A DNA stretch of 64,000 nucleotides from Candidatus Paracaedimonas acanthamoebae (GTDB lineage Bacteria > Pseudomonadota > Alphaproteobacteria > Caedimonadales > Caedimonadaceae). The position numbers and the translations under genes were made by a program. The notes beneath the pieces were generated by a model. That model was not told where the DNA came from, ran no database searches, and saw nothing but the letters and a program-made list of their open reading frames with translations. This document shows, piece by piece, positions 1-9,428 of this stretch (positions within the stretch are counted from its first letter, which is position 1; the number at the start of each line of letters is the position of its first letter). The stretch spans positions 1-64,000 of the forward strand of contig JAFKGL010000016.1 in assembly GCA_017307065.1 (NCBI GenBank), given 5' to 3'.

Positions 1-3
1 TAG

Positions 4-25
4 TGGTGACAATTTGGTGACAATT
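4..25. repeat. 11-bp tandem direct repeat near tRNA-Asn 3' end
   Basis: TGGTGACAATT occurs twice head to tail (4-14 and 15-25), about 45 bp beyond the 3' end of the minus-strand tRNA-Asn. Short direct repeats just past a tRNA 3' end are typical of integrase arm sites, so an integrated element may begin left of the window. This is inference only; no integrase is visible here. Confidence 0.4.
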
Positions 26-69
26 ATTTCTCTAGAAAAAAGTAATAGACTTAAAACCGTTGATTTTAA

Positions 70-145
<76 letters not shown>

Positions 146-217
146 ACATTTAATGTAAGTCTATATAACAAAGTCTAAAGCCTTAAACTAGTCCTAAAAT
201 AATTAATCTTAGAAAAG

Positions 218-291
218 TGGAGGCCGGGACCGGAATCGAACCGACGTACAAGGATTTGCAGTCCTCTGCATAACCACTCTGCCACCCGGCC
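218..291 (-). tRNA. tRNA-Cys (anticodon GCA)
   Basis: A 74-nt cloverleaf is seen on the minus strand: acceptor GGCCGGG with CCCGGCC, anticodon loop CTGCAAA (anticodon GCA), T-arm with GGTTCGATTCC, encoded CCA. It lies 72 bp upstream of tRNA-Asn on the same strand and may be co-transcribed with it. Confidence 0.97.
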
Positions 292-442
292 ACAGGCATT
301 AAACTGAAAGAAATGTAGCGATTAACGTTCTATGGGTCAATGCTTAACTAGATTTCAAAATAAATATTTTATGATGATCCTAAATTAGTAGTTTTTCTTT
401 CACCCCAAAAACCTAAGTAACCAATTTCTTTTCAATGATTTT

Positions 443-1051
443 TTAATTTTTTTCGCGCCATTTTTTTCGCCCATAAAAAATCCCCAAAACTATAACTAAA
501 AGACTTCCTACACTCAAAAATGCAATCTTTTGATAATGCCCAACTTTATGGATAACTTCTTCGATCACGTCAGCAAAAAGATAACCGAGTAAATATCCTC
601 CTAAACAACTTATAACGGTCCAAATCACGGCGGCCAAAAAGTTCAACAGCGTAAAACGTTTAATATCTACCCCTGACGCCCCTATGATGAGAGGGCTTGC
701 CGTTCGAATACCATACACAAACCGAAACCCTAAAATAAATGGGGTATTGTATTTATGGAGAAGGGCGAAAATACGCTTCGATTTTTCTTTCAACTTGGGA
801 TGTCTCTCCAACAACCCAGGTCCATAAAATCTTCCGACATAAAACAAAGTTTGATCCGCAAAAAGAGTTGCAACAAAAGCAATTGCCATAACCATAGGAA
901 GAGATAAGAATCCAGTGTACGCTAAAAAGCTTGCTGTCAAAACAATGGACTCACCCTCGACTAAAGATCCTAAAAATAAAATTACATACGCAAGCCAAGG
1001 ACCATGTGTCGTGAAAAATTCAATCAATTTATCCTCTTTTTCTTTTTTCAA
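443..1051 (-). CDS. DedA family inner-membrane protein
   Basis: A 202-residue polytopic protein of the DedA/VTT family, whose members act in lipid-carrier recycling and membrane homeostasis. Seen: a hydrophobic N-terminal helix (about 17-37) with GSLVEGE, the FADQTLFYVGRFYG segment, the re-entrant motif FRFVYGIRTASPLIIGASG around 108-127 with the conserved F-R-x-x-x-G-x-R spacing, and terminal membrane helices (about 135-160 and 173-195). Length fits the family. It is divergent from the RND operon with about 95 bp between the starts. The exact substrate cannot be read from the sequence. Confidence 0.9.
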   Translation of the reverse strand: MKKEKEDKLIEFFTTHGPWLAYVILFLGSLVEGESIVLTASFLAYTGFLSLPMVMAIAFVATLFADQTLFYVGRFYGPGLLERHPKLKEKSKRIFALLHKYNTPFILGFRFVYGIRTASPLIIGASGVDIKRFTLLNFLAAVIWTVISCLGGYLLGYLFADVIEEVIHKVGHYQKIAFLSVGSLLVIVLGIFYGRKKWREKN

Positions 1052-1146
1052 TAACTATCAAAATATTCTCTTCTCTAAAACCGCTTACTTTTCTCGATAT
1101 TATTCGTTAAGATAGCATATTTTTAAAATAAGGGGTTGGCTTTTTC

Positions 1147-2238
1147 ATGAAATTCGACATCAAGAATTTAAAGTATTCAATTATTTCTATGGGTATGTTG
1201 TTTATCATCATCGCGACTTCCCTTTACAAATTTATTTTACCTTCTTTTTTTAATAAAAATAATCACACACATTCAGGGATGATGGCCACTCTGGTCTCCG
1301 CTCAAAAACCTATCATTCAAGATGTCATGGATATTGCTGAAGCTGTAGGAACGGTGCGAGCAGATGAATCTGTTATTATTCGCCCGGAAATCGCAGGAAA
1401 AATTGTTTCTTTTAACTTCCAAGAAGGTGAACTTGTTAAAGCAGGAACAGTCCTTATCACCCTGGATAGTGAGATGTTCAAAGCGCAACTTGCTCAAGCC
1501 GAGGCCAATCTTGCTTTAAGTAAAATCAATACATGGCGAGCCGCCTCCTTATTAAAGAAAAATTTTGGAAAAAGAAGTGATCATGATGAAGCCAATACAA
1601 AACTTAAAATTAACGAAGCCCAAGTCACTTTTGAAAAAGCCCGCTTAGATAAAACAGCTCTTATCGCCCCTTTTGATGGCATCATTGGGCTTAGAAAATT
1701 CAGCCTAGGCGATTATATTCAAATAGGGCAAGATCTTGTGAACATTGAAAAAATTGATCCGATTAAAGTAGATTTTACGCTCCCTGAAATTTATGCTACT
1801 CAGTTAAAATCAGGGCAAGAAATTGAATTAGAAGCACCAGCTTTGCTTGATCAGAAATTTAAAGGACAAGTTTACGCTATTAACCCCCACATCGATGAAG
1901 ACGGTCGGAACCTTTGCATCAGAGCACACCTTGAAAATTCTAACTTAACCTTAAAACCTGGTATGTTTGTGAAAGTGAAAATTATCTTAGGAACGAGAAA
2001 AAATAGCTTAATCATTCCTGAAGAAGCCCTCATTCCTAGTCATGACAGTGTTTCTATCTTCAAAATCATTGATCAAAAAGCCCAATTGATAAAAATTAAG
2101 ACCGGCCTTCGTCAAAAAGGAATGATTGAAGTCCTTGAAGGAATCAAAGCAGATGATCTCATTATTACTGCTGGTCATAATAAACTTGCTCCAGGCATGC
2201 ATGTATCTCTAGAAAAAGCCCCAGGAGCTTCTTCATGA
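1147..2238 (+). CDS. RND efflux periplasmic adaptor (membrane fusion protein)
   Basis: A 363-residue HlyD/AcrA-type adaptor joining an inner-membrane RND pump to an outer-membrane channel. It has one N-terminal membrane anchor (about 11-33), a lipoyl half-motif (GKIVSFNFQEGELVKAGTVL), a short alpha-hairpin, the second lipoyl half (LIAPFDGIIGLRKFSLGDYI) and a beta-barrel/MP-proximal end (IIPEEALIPS). The compact hairpin resembles MexH-type adaptors. The start is supported by a purine-rich AAGGGGTTGG upstream. Its stop overlaps the pump gene start by 4 nt, implying coupled translation. No outer-membrane factor gene is adjacent, so a distant TolC-like channel must serve. Confidence 0.93.
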   Translation: MKFDIKNLKYSIISMGMLFIIIATSLYKFILPSFFNKNNHTHSGMMATLVSAQKPIIQDVMDIAEAVGTVRADESVIIRPEIAGKIVSFNFQEGELVKAGTVLITLDSEMFKAQLAQAEANLALSKINTWRAASLLKKNFGKRSDHDEANTKLKINEAQVTFEKARLDKTALIAPFDGIIGLRKFSLGDYIQIGQDLVNIEKIDPIKVDFTLPEIYATQLKSGQEIELEAPALLDQKFKGQVYAINPHIDEDGRNLCIRAHLENSNLTLKPGMFVKVKIILGTRKNSLIIPEEALIPSHDSVSIFKIIDQKAQLIKIKTGLRQKGMIEVLEGIKADDLIITAGHNKLAPGMHVSLEKAPGASS

Positions 2239-5200
2239 AACTTCCAGAGCTTTGTATTCGCCGCCCTGTCTTAACACTCGTTTTAAACTTCTTGATCTTA
2301 TTAGTCGGAAGTATTTCATATACTCGACTTGCCGTTCGAGAATACCCAAATATAGATGAACCTGTTGTGACTGTTGAAACAATTTATCAAGGTGCCAGTG
2401 CTGAAATTATTGAAAGCCAAATTACACAACCTCTTGAGGAAACCTTAGCAGGAATCGATGGTTTAAATATTTTGACCTCAATCAGTCGTCCAGAAATAAG
2501 CCAAATTACCTTACGTTTCCGGATCACAAAACCTCCTGAAGCGGCCGCAAATGATGTCCGTGACAGAGTAAGTCGCAGTCGCAATAAACTTCCAGATGGC
2601 ATCGAAGAACCCACCATCGCAAAAGTAGAAGCAGATGCACAACCAATCATTTATCTCGCTTTTTCAAGCGACCGCTTTAGCCCTTTGCAAATCTCTGATT
2701 ATGCAGATCGTTATGTAAAACCACGCCTTCAAAATATTGATGGCATTTCTGAAGCGCGCTTAATAGGCGAACGTAAATATGCTATGCGTATTTGGTTAGA
2801 TCCCCTAAAATTAGCCGCTCTAAAATTAACGCCTGATGATGTTATTGCGTCTTTAAGCTCCCAAAACCTTGAGGTACCTGCTGGACGCATTGAGAATACA
2901 AAAAGAGAATTCACCGTCCTTGTAAATAGTGACCTTGCGACACCAGATCAATTTAATAAATTAGTCCTCAAAAATATCAATGGCTTTGCTGTCACCTTAA
3001 AAGATGTTGGTTATGCACAATTAGGGCCCGAAGATGAACGTATTATCGCGCGCTTCATGGGGAATCAAGCGATTGCAATTGGCATCGTAAAACAAGCAAC
3101 CGCCAATCCTCTTACAATTTCTCAAGAGGTTCAAAATGCTCTTCATACCTTAAGAACTCTTCTTCCTGAAGGCATGCATGTCGATGTGGCCTATGATACT
3201 TCAGTCTTCATTGATCGCTCGATTAAGGAAGTTTATAAAACAATTTTAGAAGCTGTTATTCTTGTTGTGCTTGTCATTTTCCTTTTCTTGAGAAATTTTA
3301 GATCCATCTTAATTCCTCTCGTGACAATTCCCATCTCTCTTATTGGGGCTCTTACATTGATGTATATGTTTGGCTTTACAATTAATACGTTGACGCTCCT
3401 GGCAATTGTTCTCGCTATAGGCCTTGTCGTAGATGATGCAATTGTTATGCTTGAAAATATTTATCATCATATTGAAAAAGGGATCTCGCCTCTTAAAGCG
3501 GCTCTTATTGGAAGTCGTGAAATTACTTATTCTATTATTGCGATGACGATCACTCTTGCCGCTGTTTATACACCGATGGCCTTTTCTCAAGGACGCACAG
3601 GAAAGTTATTTATTGAATTTGCTTTAACCCTCGCAGGTGCCGTTCTTGTCTCTGGCTTTGTGGCGCTAACACTTTCCCCGATGATGTGCTCACGTTTACT
3701 TCATCAAATAAAAGATGAAGGTAAATTTTCACTCTGGATTGAGAATCATCTCCAAAAATTAAGAAATTCCTATGAAAAATGGCTTTTAATTTCTGTCAAT
3801 CATCGAGCATATGTATTAGGGATTGCTGGCGCCATTTTTATTGGATGTGGTGTATTATTCCATATGACTCCTTCAGAACTCGCGCCCCTTGAAGACCGAG
3901 GCACAATTATTGGGATAGGCGTTGCCCCTGAAGGATCAACAATTGGTTATACGTCAACGTCCGCTAAAATAATCGAAAAAATTTATCAAGACATCCCTGA
4001 GATAGAACGTTATTTCGTTGTCGCAGGATACCCTGTTGTTTCACAAATTATTAGTTTTTCTCGCTTAAAACCTTGGGAAGAGCGCTCACGGAAACAACAA
4101 AGTATTGTTCAAGCTCTCTTTCCTCAATTTTTTTCTATTCCAGATATTCTTGCGTTTCCTATTAATCCTGCCTCTTTAGGCCAGAGCGCCATAGAGCGCC
4201 CCGTACAATTTGTTATAAAATCTCTCACGTCGTATGAACATCTCGACAAAGTTGTTACGCAAGTCCTTAAAAAGGCACGAACCTCTCCTGCACTTGTGAA
4301 TATGGATTGCGATTTGAAACTGAATCAGCCCCAATTAAGTATACTTCTTGATCGTGAGAAAATTAATAACATGGGAGCAGAAGTTGGCGCTATTGGCAGG
4401 ACACTAGAAACTCTTTTAGGTGGGAAAAAAGCCACTCGCTTTAAACAAGATGGAAAGCAATATGACGTGATTGTCCAAATTTCAGATAACGATCGCTTAA
4501 CGCCACAACAAATTAATAATATTTTTGTGAGAAACAAAAATGGTACCATGACTCATTTATCAAATCTTGTAAAAATAAAGGAAACTGTCGCCCCTAAAGA
4601 TTTAAATCGCTTTAATCAACTTCGTTCTGCAACAATTTCTGCCACAGTTGGTGAAGGTTATTCTCTGGAACAAGCCCTTAAAATTCTTGAAGAAGCTACT
4701 TTAAGTTTAGGAGATAAAGAAATTCAAATTGATTATGCCGGCGAATCCAGAGAATTTAAAGAATCAAGTAAAGAAATATATTTTATCTTCTTCCTTGCTC
4801 TTATCTTCATTTATCTTGTATTAGCTGCGCAATATGAAAGTTTCCGAGATCCCTTTATTATTATTTTTTCGGTTCCTCTTTCAACCTTTGGAGCCCTTTT
4901 AGCTATGAAATTAAATGGGATCACCCTTAATATTTATTCTCAAGTTGGTCTTGTAACGCTGGTGGGTCTTGTCACTAAACATGGTATTCTTATTGTTGAG
5001 TATGCTAACCACATTCGATTACAAGGAAAAAATAGAATTGAGGCTGTTTGCGAAGCTGCAAGTCTACGCTTAAGACCTATTTTGATGACGACAGGAGCGA
5101 TGGTGCTCGGAGCTGTTCCATTAGCATTTGCGTCTGGTGCTGGCGGTGAAAGTCGAAATGCGATTGGTTGGGTTATTGTCGGAGGACTCACAATAGGCAC

Positions 5201-5282
5201 GTTTTTCACGCTTTTTATCGTTCCAATCGCTTATACTTATCTTGCAGCTCCTCATCTAAAAAAAGAGATAGATGAGACTTGA
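2235..5282 (+). CDS. RND multidrug efflux permease (AcrB/HAE1-type)
   Basis: A 1015-residue proton-driven drug exporter with the standard duplicated layout: TM1, large periplasmic loop, TM2-6, TM7, second loop, TM8-12. The TM4 proton-relay pair is present in LAIGLVVDDAIVMLEN, and the relay lysine in LVGLVTKHGILIVEY. The sequence around these resembles MexK/MexI-type drug pumps rather than the metal-type pump encoded at 23.5-26.6 kb, and no metal-pump signature is seen. It is translationally coupled to the adaptor upstream and is convergent with the secretin gene. Confidence 0.94.
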   Translation: MKLPELCIRRPVLTLVLNFLILLVGSISYTRLAVREYPNIDEPVVTVETIYQGASAEIIESQITQPLEETLAGIDGLNILTSISRPEISQITLRFRITKPPEAAANDVRDRVSRSRNKLPDGIEEPTIAKVEADAQPIIYLAFSSDRFSPLQISDYADRYVKPRLQNIDGISEARLIGERKYAMRIWLDPLKLAALKLTPDDVIASLSSQNLEVPAGRIENTKREFTVLVNSDLATPDQFNKLVLKNINGFAVTLKDVGYAQLGPEDERIIARFMGNQAIAIGIVKQATANPLTISQEVQNALHTLRTLLPEGMHVDVAYDTSVFIDRSIKEVYKTILEAVILVVLVIFLFLRNFRSILIPLVTIPISLIGALTLMYMFGFTINTLTLLAIVLAIGLVVDDAIVMLENIYHHIEKGISPLKAALIGSREITYSIIAMTITLAAVYTPMAFSQGRTGKLFIEFALTLAGAVLVSGFVALTLSPMMCSRLLHQIKDEGKFSLWIENHLQKLRNSYEKWLLISVNHRAYVLGIAGAIFIGCGVLFHMTPSELAPLEDRGTIIGIGVAPEGSTIGYTSTSAKIIEKIYQDIPEIERYFVVAGYPVVSQIISFSRLKPWEERSRKQQSIVQALFPQFFSIPDILAFPINPASLGQSAIERPVQFVIKSLTSYEHLDKVVTQVLKKARTSPALVNMDCDLKLNQPQLSILLDREKINNMGAEVGAIGRTLETLLGGKKATRFKQDGKQYDVIVQISDNDRLTPQQINNIFVRNKNGTMTHLSNLVKIKETVAPKDLNRFNQLRSATISATVGEGYSLEQALKILEEATLSLGDKEIQIDYAGESREFKESSKEIYFIFFLALIFIYLVLAAQYESFRDPFIIIFSVPLSTFGALLAMKLNGITLNIYSQVGLVTLVGLVTKHGILIVEYANHIRLQGKNRIEAVCEAASLRLRPILMTTGAMVLGAVPLAFASGAGGESRNAIGWVIVGGLTIGTFFTLFIVPIAYTYLAAPHLKKEIDET

Positions 5283-5295
5283 TATTCAAATCATT

Positions 5296-6957
5296 TTAGG
5301 ATTTTTTGAATGAAAAAGCTCGAGGATCTTTTGCAAAAGTTTCATATACGGTTTGATCTGCTGGCATAACCGTCGATGTTAAAATTTCTTCCTCTTTTCC
5401 ATTATGAATGATTGTTGCTCGCAAGAAAATTATCAACTCCGAAACAACTCTTTGATCATTTTTGCTTTTAAATAAAAAATCAAAAAAAGGTATCTTCAAA
5501 TCTTCAACTGTTTCTGTGATGCCAGGAAGGCTTGTTTGCTCATTATCTGAACGTTCTTCCATTAATCCCCCCATCACAGCAATTTCACCCGACTTCATAT
5601 GAACAACAGAATCAAGTTCTCGCACTTGAACTTCAGGAACAAGTGATTGCTGTTGTTGTTGTGAAACAATTGCTACTGCTGGATCTTGCTTTTCATTAAC
5701 AATCCGCGAAATTGTGGGCCTCAAAGCCATCGTGATTGAGTTATTTTCAAGATTGATAGCAGGATGAACAACCATCACAAGGCCGATAGGTATTGTTTGA
5801 ACCTCGCTTGAAACATATTCATGTTCACGACGAGAGTCATATCCATAATCACGATTATAATCTATTCGAAAAAAAACATGATTTGTCGCAACTTTGAGAA
5901 TTGCCGATTGATTGTTCATTACTGTTAAACGTGGACTTGAAAGAGTCCTGACAGTTCCAAATTTTTTCATAAAATGTAAAAGGCTTGTTAGCTCTGGTCC
6001 TCTTGCGCCAACTGTCCAAACCTCTTTCTGTATCGAGGTTTCTGGCTTAAAAATACCAGGTGTCCCCAATCTTCCTAGAGGGGCTTGCAGAACAAATTTT
6101 TCCTTAAGGATATTCCAATTAATGCCACTTCTAAATTCATCTTTTAAAAGCACTTCAACAACTTTAGCTTCAATAAGGACTTGAGAAACGGTATTTTCAC
6201 TTAAGAGTTGCAAATATTTCTCGACTTGAAGATGCTGAGCTTCAGTTGTAAAAATTGAAATAAGGCCAGCTTGTTTATGAATAGCATAAGAGGGTTCGAC
6301 CTGGTCCTCTTGCTTATTTTCAGGCATTAATATTGTTGCTAATGTATTTTCTACTTCCTCCCAAAAATCTGTTTTAGTTTCTGTCTCAAGAAGCGTGTTA
6401 GAGCCATTATCAAGCTCTGCTTTCCGACTATCAACGGCCGTAAAAACATCTGTCGCTATTGAAATACGATTCTGATTTGCACGTGATAATGATAAAAATT
6501 GGACATTATAATTTTTCAAATAAGGATAATCTAATTCTATCCTCAAAATATTGTTGCAGATTTTATAACGGAGATGTGCAATTGCACATATTTCACGTAT
6601 CACTTCAATTACTTCTTTATTATAGACTTGGAAATTAATCCCTCCTTTAATAAGAGGATCAAGCGCTATATCTACTTTTGCTTGATGCGCAATTTGCATA
6701 AAAATATCTTTTAATTTTATTGTTTCTGTTATCGAAAGCGTTACTTTTTTCTTTAAAGCAGGAGGTATATTTTCATTCGTTTTTTTAGATACAATTGGAA
6801 TATAAGTGCTTTTTTGAACAGAACTTTCTTCTATAAGTTTACTCTCATATTCAGAAGGATGTAACTTTGTTACCTTGTCATAGGGTGAATAATATTCAGA
6901 CATTTTACAAGCTGGAAGCCCTAAAAAGACAACAAGGGTCGCGAAATAGTGACGCAC
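5296..6957 (-). CDS. Secretin of a type IV pilus/MSHA-like system (PilQ/MshL/GspD family)
   Basis: A 553-residue outer-membrane secretin forming the gated ring through which pili or substrates pass. The N-terminus has a lipobox (FLGLPAC, Cys17). Residues about 68-150 form an STN-like domain (ITETIKLKDIFMQIAHQAKV). A secretin core covers about 250-540, with VQVRELDSVVHMKSGEIAVM, GGLMEE and the terminal LIIFLRATII strand. The order fits MshL better than GspD, since several N1 repeats are missing. It is divergent from a prepilin peptidase gene (78-bp gap), consistent with one pilus or secretion machine. No pilin, ATPase or platform gene is present in the window. Confidence 0.85.
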   Translation of the reverse strand: MRHYFATLVVFLGLPACKMSEYYSPYDKVTKLHPSEYESKLIEESSVQKSTYIPIVSKKTNENIPPALKKKVTLSITETIKLKDIFMQIAHQAKVDIALDPLIKGGINFQVYNKEVIEVIREICAIAHLRYKICNNILRIELDYPYLKNYNVQFLSLSRANQNRISIATDVFTAVDSRKAELDNGSNTLLETETKTDFWEEVENTLATILMPENKQEDQVEPSYAIHKQAGLISIFTTEAQHLQVEKYLQLLSENTVSQVLIEAKVVEVLLKDEFRSGINWNILKEKFVLQAPLGRLGTPGIFKPETSIQKEVWTVGARGPELTSLLHFMKKFGTVRTLSSPRLTVMNNQSAILKVATNHVFFRIDYNRDYGYDSRREHEYVSSEVQTIPIGLVMVVHPAINLENNSITMALRPTISRIVNEKQDPAVAIVSQQQQQSLVPEVQVRELDSVVHMKSGEIAVMGGLMEERSDNEQTSLPGITETVEDLKIPFFDFLFKSKNDQRVVSELIIFLRATIIHNGKEEEILTSTVMPADQTVYETFAKDPRAFSFKKS

Positions 6958-7035
6958 TACTAAAAATCCTAGTATAGTGTAAATTATTTAAAATGTACGA
7001 AAACATATTAATAAACTCTAGGTGAATTCTAGCCC

Positions 7036-7641
7036 ATGGTTTTAGTTTTTATTATTGGACTCGCATTTGGAAGCTTTGCCAACGTTCTCATTAGAAGACT
7101 TCCACGGAATGATCTTAATTTATGGGCCCACTCTCATTGTTTTAATTGCACCCATCATCTTCGTTATTTAGAACTCATTCCCTTGATCTCATGGTGCCTA
7201 CAGAAAGGCCGATGTAAACACTGTAATCATCCAATATCTTTGCTCTATCCCCTCTTAGAAGGGATCACGGCTATAAGTTTTGTAGTTTGTTTTAAAATCT
7301 CATCGAGTCTCTTAACGGCTTTCCTTCTATCTTTGTTAAGTTATCTTTTTATCCTTGTCATTGTGATTGATTTGAGAGAAAAACTCATTCTAGATTCAAT
7401 GAATATTTTAATTGCCCTAACAATTTTATGCTTACACGTTATTAATTTTAAAAATGTTCCTTTGAACTTTTCTTCACTTCTCGCGACGGTAGTTATTGCA
7501 TTAGGGCTAAAAATAGCGTTTTCCAGAATAAAGAATGTTCATGCCTTAGGAGATGGAGATATCAAGCTCATGAGCGCTCTATCTTTAGGATTAGACGTAG
7601 ATCAACTTCCTTTGTGGTTTATACTCTCTGGAAAAGTTTAG
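7036..7641 (+). CDS. pilD: Prepilin peptidase (A24 family), 3' end frameshifted
   Basis: An inner-membrane aspartic protease that cleaves and methylates type IV prepilins. The 201-residue open frame has the N-terminal GxxxGSFANVLIRRLP motif, the two zinc pairs CFNC and CKHC, and both catalytic aspartates (VIDLREK and GDGDIKLMSAL). It stops at TAG 7639-7641, before the last membrane helix. The missing end, with the hallmark PFGPALIIG, is present in the next frame (see 7635-7754), so one A appears to be missing from the AAAA run at 7632-7635. Either the gene is freshly broken, the base is a sequencing error, or slippage rescues it. It is divergent from the secretin gene. Confidence 0.85.
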   Translation: MVLVFIIGLAFGSFANVLIRRLPRNDLNLWAHSHCFNCTHHLRYLELIPLISWCLQKGRCKHCNHPISLLYPLLEGITAISFVVCFKISSSLLTAFLLSLLSYLFILVIVIDLREKLILDSMNILIALTILCLHVINFKNVPLNFSSLLATVVIALGLKIAFSRIKNVHALGDGDIKLMSALSLGLDVDQLPLWFILSGKV

Positions 7642-7754
7642 GGATTTTGACAGGTATTGTATGGAACAAATTCAAGAAAGAAAAAAGATTCCCTTTTGGC
7701 CCGGCACTTATTATTGGATTCTTGGTTATATATTCTCAAAAATTACTCAATTAA
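7635..7754 (+). other. Out-of-frame C-terminal tail of the prepilin peptidase
   Basis: Reading from AGT at 7635 gives about 39 residues, starting SLGILTGIVW and containing RFPFGPALIIGFLVIYSQ, ending at TAA 7752-7754. This is the expected last cytoplasmic loop and membrane helix of A24 peptidases. With one extra A, the complete protein would be about 239 residues, the normal family size. It ends 15 bp before the convergent mlaC stop. Confidence 0.8.
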
Positions 7755-7768
7755 ACTTAAATGCTTTC

Positions 7769-8404
7769 TTATTTCTCTGCTGTTGTGAAAGTAGGACTTT
7801 TTCCTTTACGCATGAGCTCTAAAAGGCCCTCTACGCGACCTCCGTTTTTGCTAATAACGCCCCCATATTCAGAACGTTGAGTAATACTCATGCTAACCCC
7901 ATTTATAATAATATCATAAACGCGAAGGCCTTTTTTTGTTTTGAAAATTTTCCAATCGATTTTAAGAGGTGGCGCTCCAGTTTGTCTCTTAATGACACTC
8001 ATAACCATGACACCGTGATCAGAATCTTCACGAACACTTTGTACTTCCAATATTTCATTTTGATAATTATCAAACTGAGCCGCATAATTATCGACGATAG
8101 CGTCTTCAAATAAAGCTAAATATTCCTTTTTTTGTTGGTCTGTTGTTCTTTTCCAATATCTTGCAAGTACAAATTTTCCAATCTCTGGTACATCGAAATA
8201 ATCTCGTAAAACCTGTCGGAATTTTTCTTTACGTTGAATTAAAGGGGCATTTTTATTTACGAGAATATTTATAATGTTATTTCCAAGGCTTGTAATAAAA
8301 CTTTTATAAGGTTCACTCTCTTGGCTTGTCGGTTGAGAAAAAGATTGATTCGTAAGTGATACGAATAAAAGAAGAAAACTTAGCTTTCGATATAACCACA
8401 CCAT
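7769..8404 (-). CDS. mlaC: Phospholipid-binding protein MlaC (Ttg2D family)
   Basis: A 211-residue periplasmic carrier that shuttles phospholipid between the outer-membrane MlaA complex and the inner-membrane MlaFEDB transporter. Seen: a signal peptide (hydrophobic 8-20, cleavage near SFSQ), then the MlaC fold with FRQVLRDYFDVPEIGKFVLA, YWKRTTDQQKKEYLALFEDA, the basic DWKIFKTKKGLRVYDIIING and SMSITQRSEYGG. These match the family closely. It lies 15 bp downstream of mlaA in the same direction, so the two are an operon. The ABC part of the pathway is not in the window. Confidence 0.93.
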   Translation of the reverse strand: MVWLYRKLSFLLLFVSLTNQSFSQPTSQESEPYKSFITSLGNNIINILVNKNAPLIQRKEKFRQVLRDYFDVPEIGKFVLARYWKRTTDQQKKEYLALFEDAIVDNYAAQFDNYQNEILEVQSVREDSDHGVMVMSVIKRQTGAPPLKIDWKIFKTKKGLRVYDIIINGVSMSITQRSEYGGVISKNGGRVEGLLELMRKGKSPTFTTAEK

Positions 8405-8419
8405 TTCAAATTCCTGTAT

Positions 8420-9220
8420 TTATTCAGCGGAAGGTCTCGGCGAATCCAATCCTATCGCCGTGTCACCTTGTATCATAAATTTTCTATTTTGCCCATAGAT
8501 ACTCTGCAGCGTGATATAAGGATCATGGCCATTATTTACGCGTTTCCAGAGAGCATTTGCATTCACTCGAGCATCAATAGCTGTGAGTCCTGTACGGGTA
8601 TAAATAACAGCAGAAGCATGTTTCCTGCGAGCCAGATAATTCACAGGATCGATAATGAAATCTAAAACTCTTCCTGTAAAATCTCGAACCGTTGAAGGGC
8701 CCAAAATAGGAATCATTAAGTAAGCGCCCTCATCAACTCCATATTTTCCTAAAGTCTGCCCAAAATCACTTGTATGTGATTGAATATCAAAAACTTCAGC
8801 CGCAGGATCAAAAAGCCCCCCTAATCCTAATGTCGAATTAATTAAAAAACGAGCACACGAATCAACAGCTTGCTCTCCTTCAGCTTGAAAAACATCATGA
8901 ATAAAAACAAGAGGTGTCGTAAGATTTATTAAAACGCTATGAACTCTATCCTTAATTTCGTCAGGCAATCCTTCATCATAAACTTCAGCTACCGGACTAA
9001 AGATATATTTATCAAAATATTGATTAAAATTAAAAACACTCCGATTAAGATCCTCCAAAGGATCATTCATCATGACTGTTTCATCAATGCTTTCAAGAAT
9101 ATCTGCATCACTCAAATATGATCCAGATCCATGGCTATATGAAGAAAAAAGAAGATTTATCCCCAATAAGAGGGCAAAAAAAGTATATTTTGCGATAAAA
9201 AGATTAAGTTTATGAGACAT
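8420..9220 (-). CDS. mlaA: Outer-membrane lipid asymmetry protein MlaA (VacJ family)
   Basis: A 266-residue member of the MlaA family, which removes misplaced phospholipid from the outer leaflet. Typical motifs: NDPLEDLNRSVFNFNQYFDK (about 52-71), RFLINSTLGLGGLFDPA, FGQTLGKYGVDEGAYLMIPI, LGPSTVRDFTGR and the YLARRK/TAIDAR end. A hydrophobic N-terminal signal (about 13-30) is followed by SSYSHGSGS; no lipobox cysteine is present, unlike E. coli VacJ, so it is probably a cleaved or anchored rather than lipidated form. It is the first gene of the mlaA-mlaC pair and is divergent from the DsbA-like operon. Confidence 0.93.
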   Translation of the reverse strand: MSHKLNLFIAKYTFFALLLGINLLFSSYSHGSGSYLSDADILESIDETVMMNDPLEDLNRSVFNFNQYFDKYIFSPVAEVYDEGLPDEIKDRVHSVLINLTTPLVFIHDVFQAEGEQAVDSCARFLINSTLGLGGLFDPAAEVFDIQSHTSDFGQTLGKYGVDEGAYLMIPILGPSTVRDFTGRVLDFIIDPVNYLARRKHASAVIYTRTGLTAIDARVNANALWKRVNNGHDPYITLQSIYGQNRKFMIQGDTAIGLDSPRPSAE

Positions 9221-9367
9221 GAGGTTATCTAAGGTTGGTTTCTCTTAATTTTAAAATAATGTGAAATTATCACTAAATTCTTAACAACTAAATATTATTT
9301 TTAATGTATTATAATAAAACTTTCGGAAAAACCACCATGATCTTCCATATTAAAATGAGCCATGGTA

Positions 9368-9396
9368 TTGGTTTTCCTTATTAGCTGAGCTATAAT
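9368..9396 (+). promoter_or_regulatory. Sigma70-type promoter of the dsbA-like operon
   Basis: TTGGTT (9368-9373), a 17-bp spacer and a perfect TATAAT (9391-9396) lie about 30 bp before the DsbA-like gene start. The rest of the mlaA/dsbA intergenic space (9221-9428) is AT-rich and shows no other clear element. Confidence 0.7.
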
Positions 9397-9428
9397 TTCA
9401 TCATTTTAAGAACTTGAGCAACTGAGAG

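Noticed and set aside
2235-5282. Heavy-metal identity for the first RND pump
   Set aside because: Its TM4 and drug-site context resemble HAE1 drug pumps, and it lacks the metal-pump signatures seen in the 23.5-26.6 kb pump.
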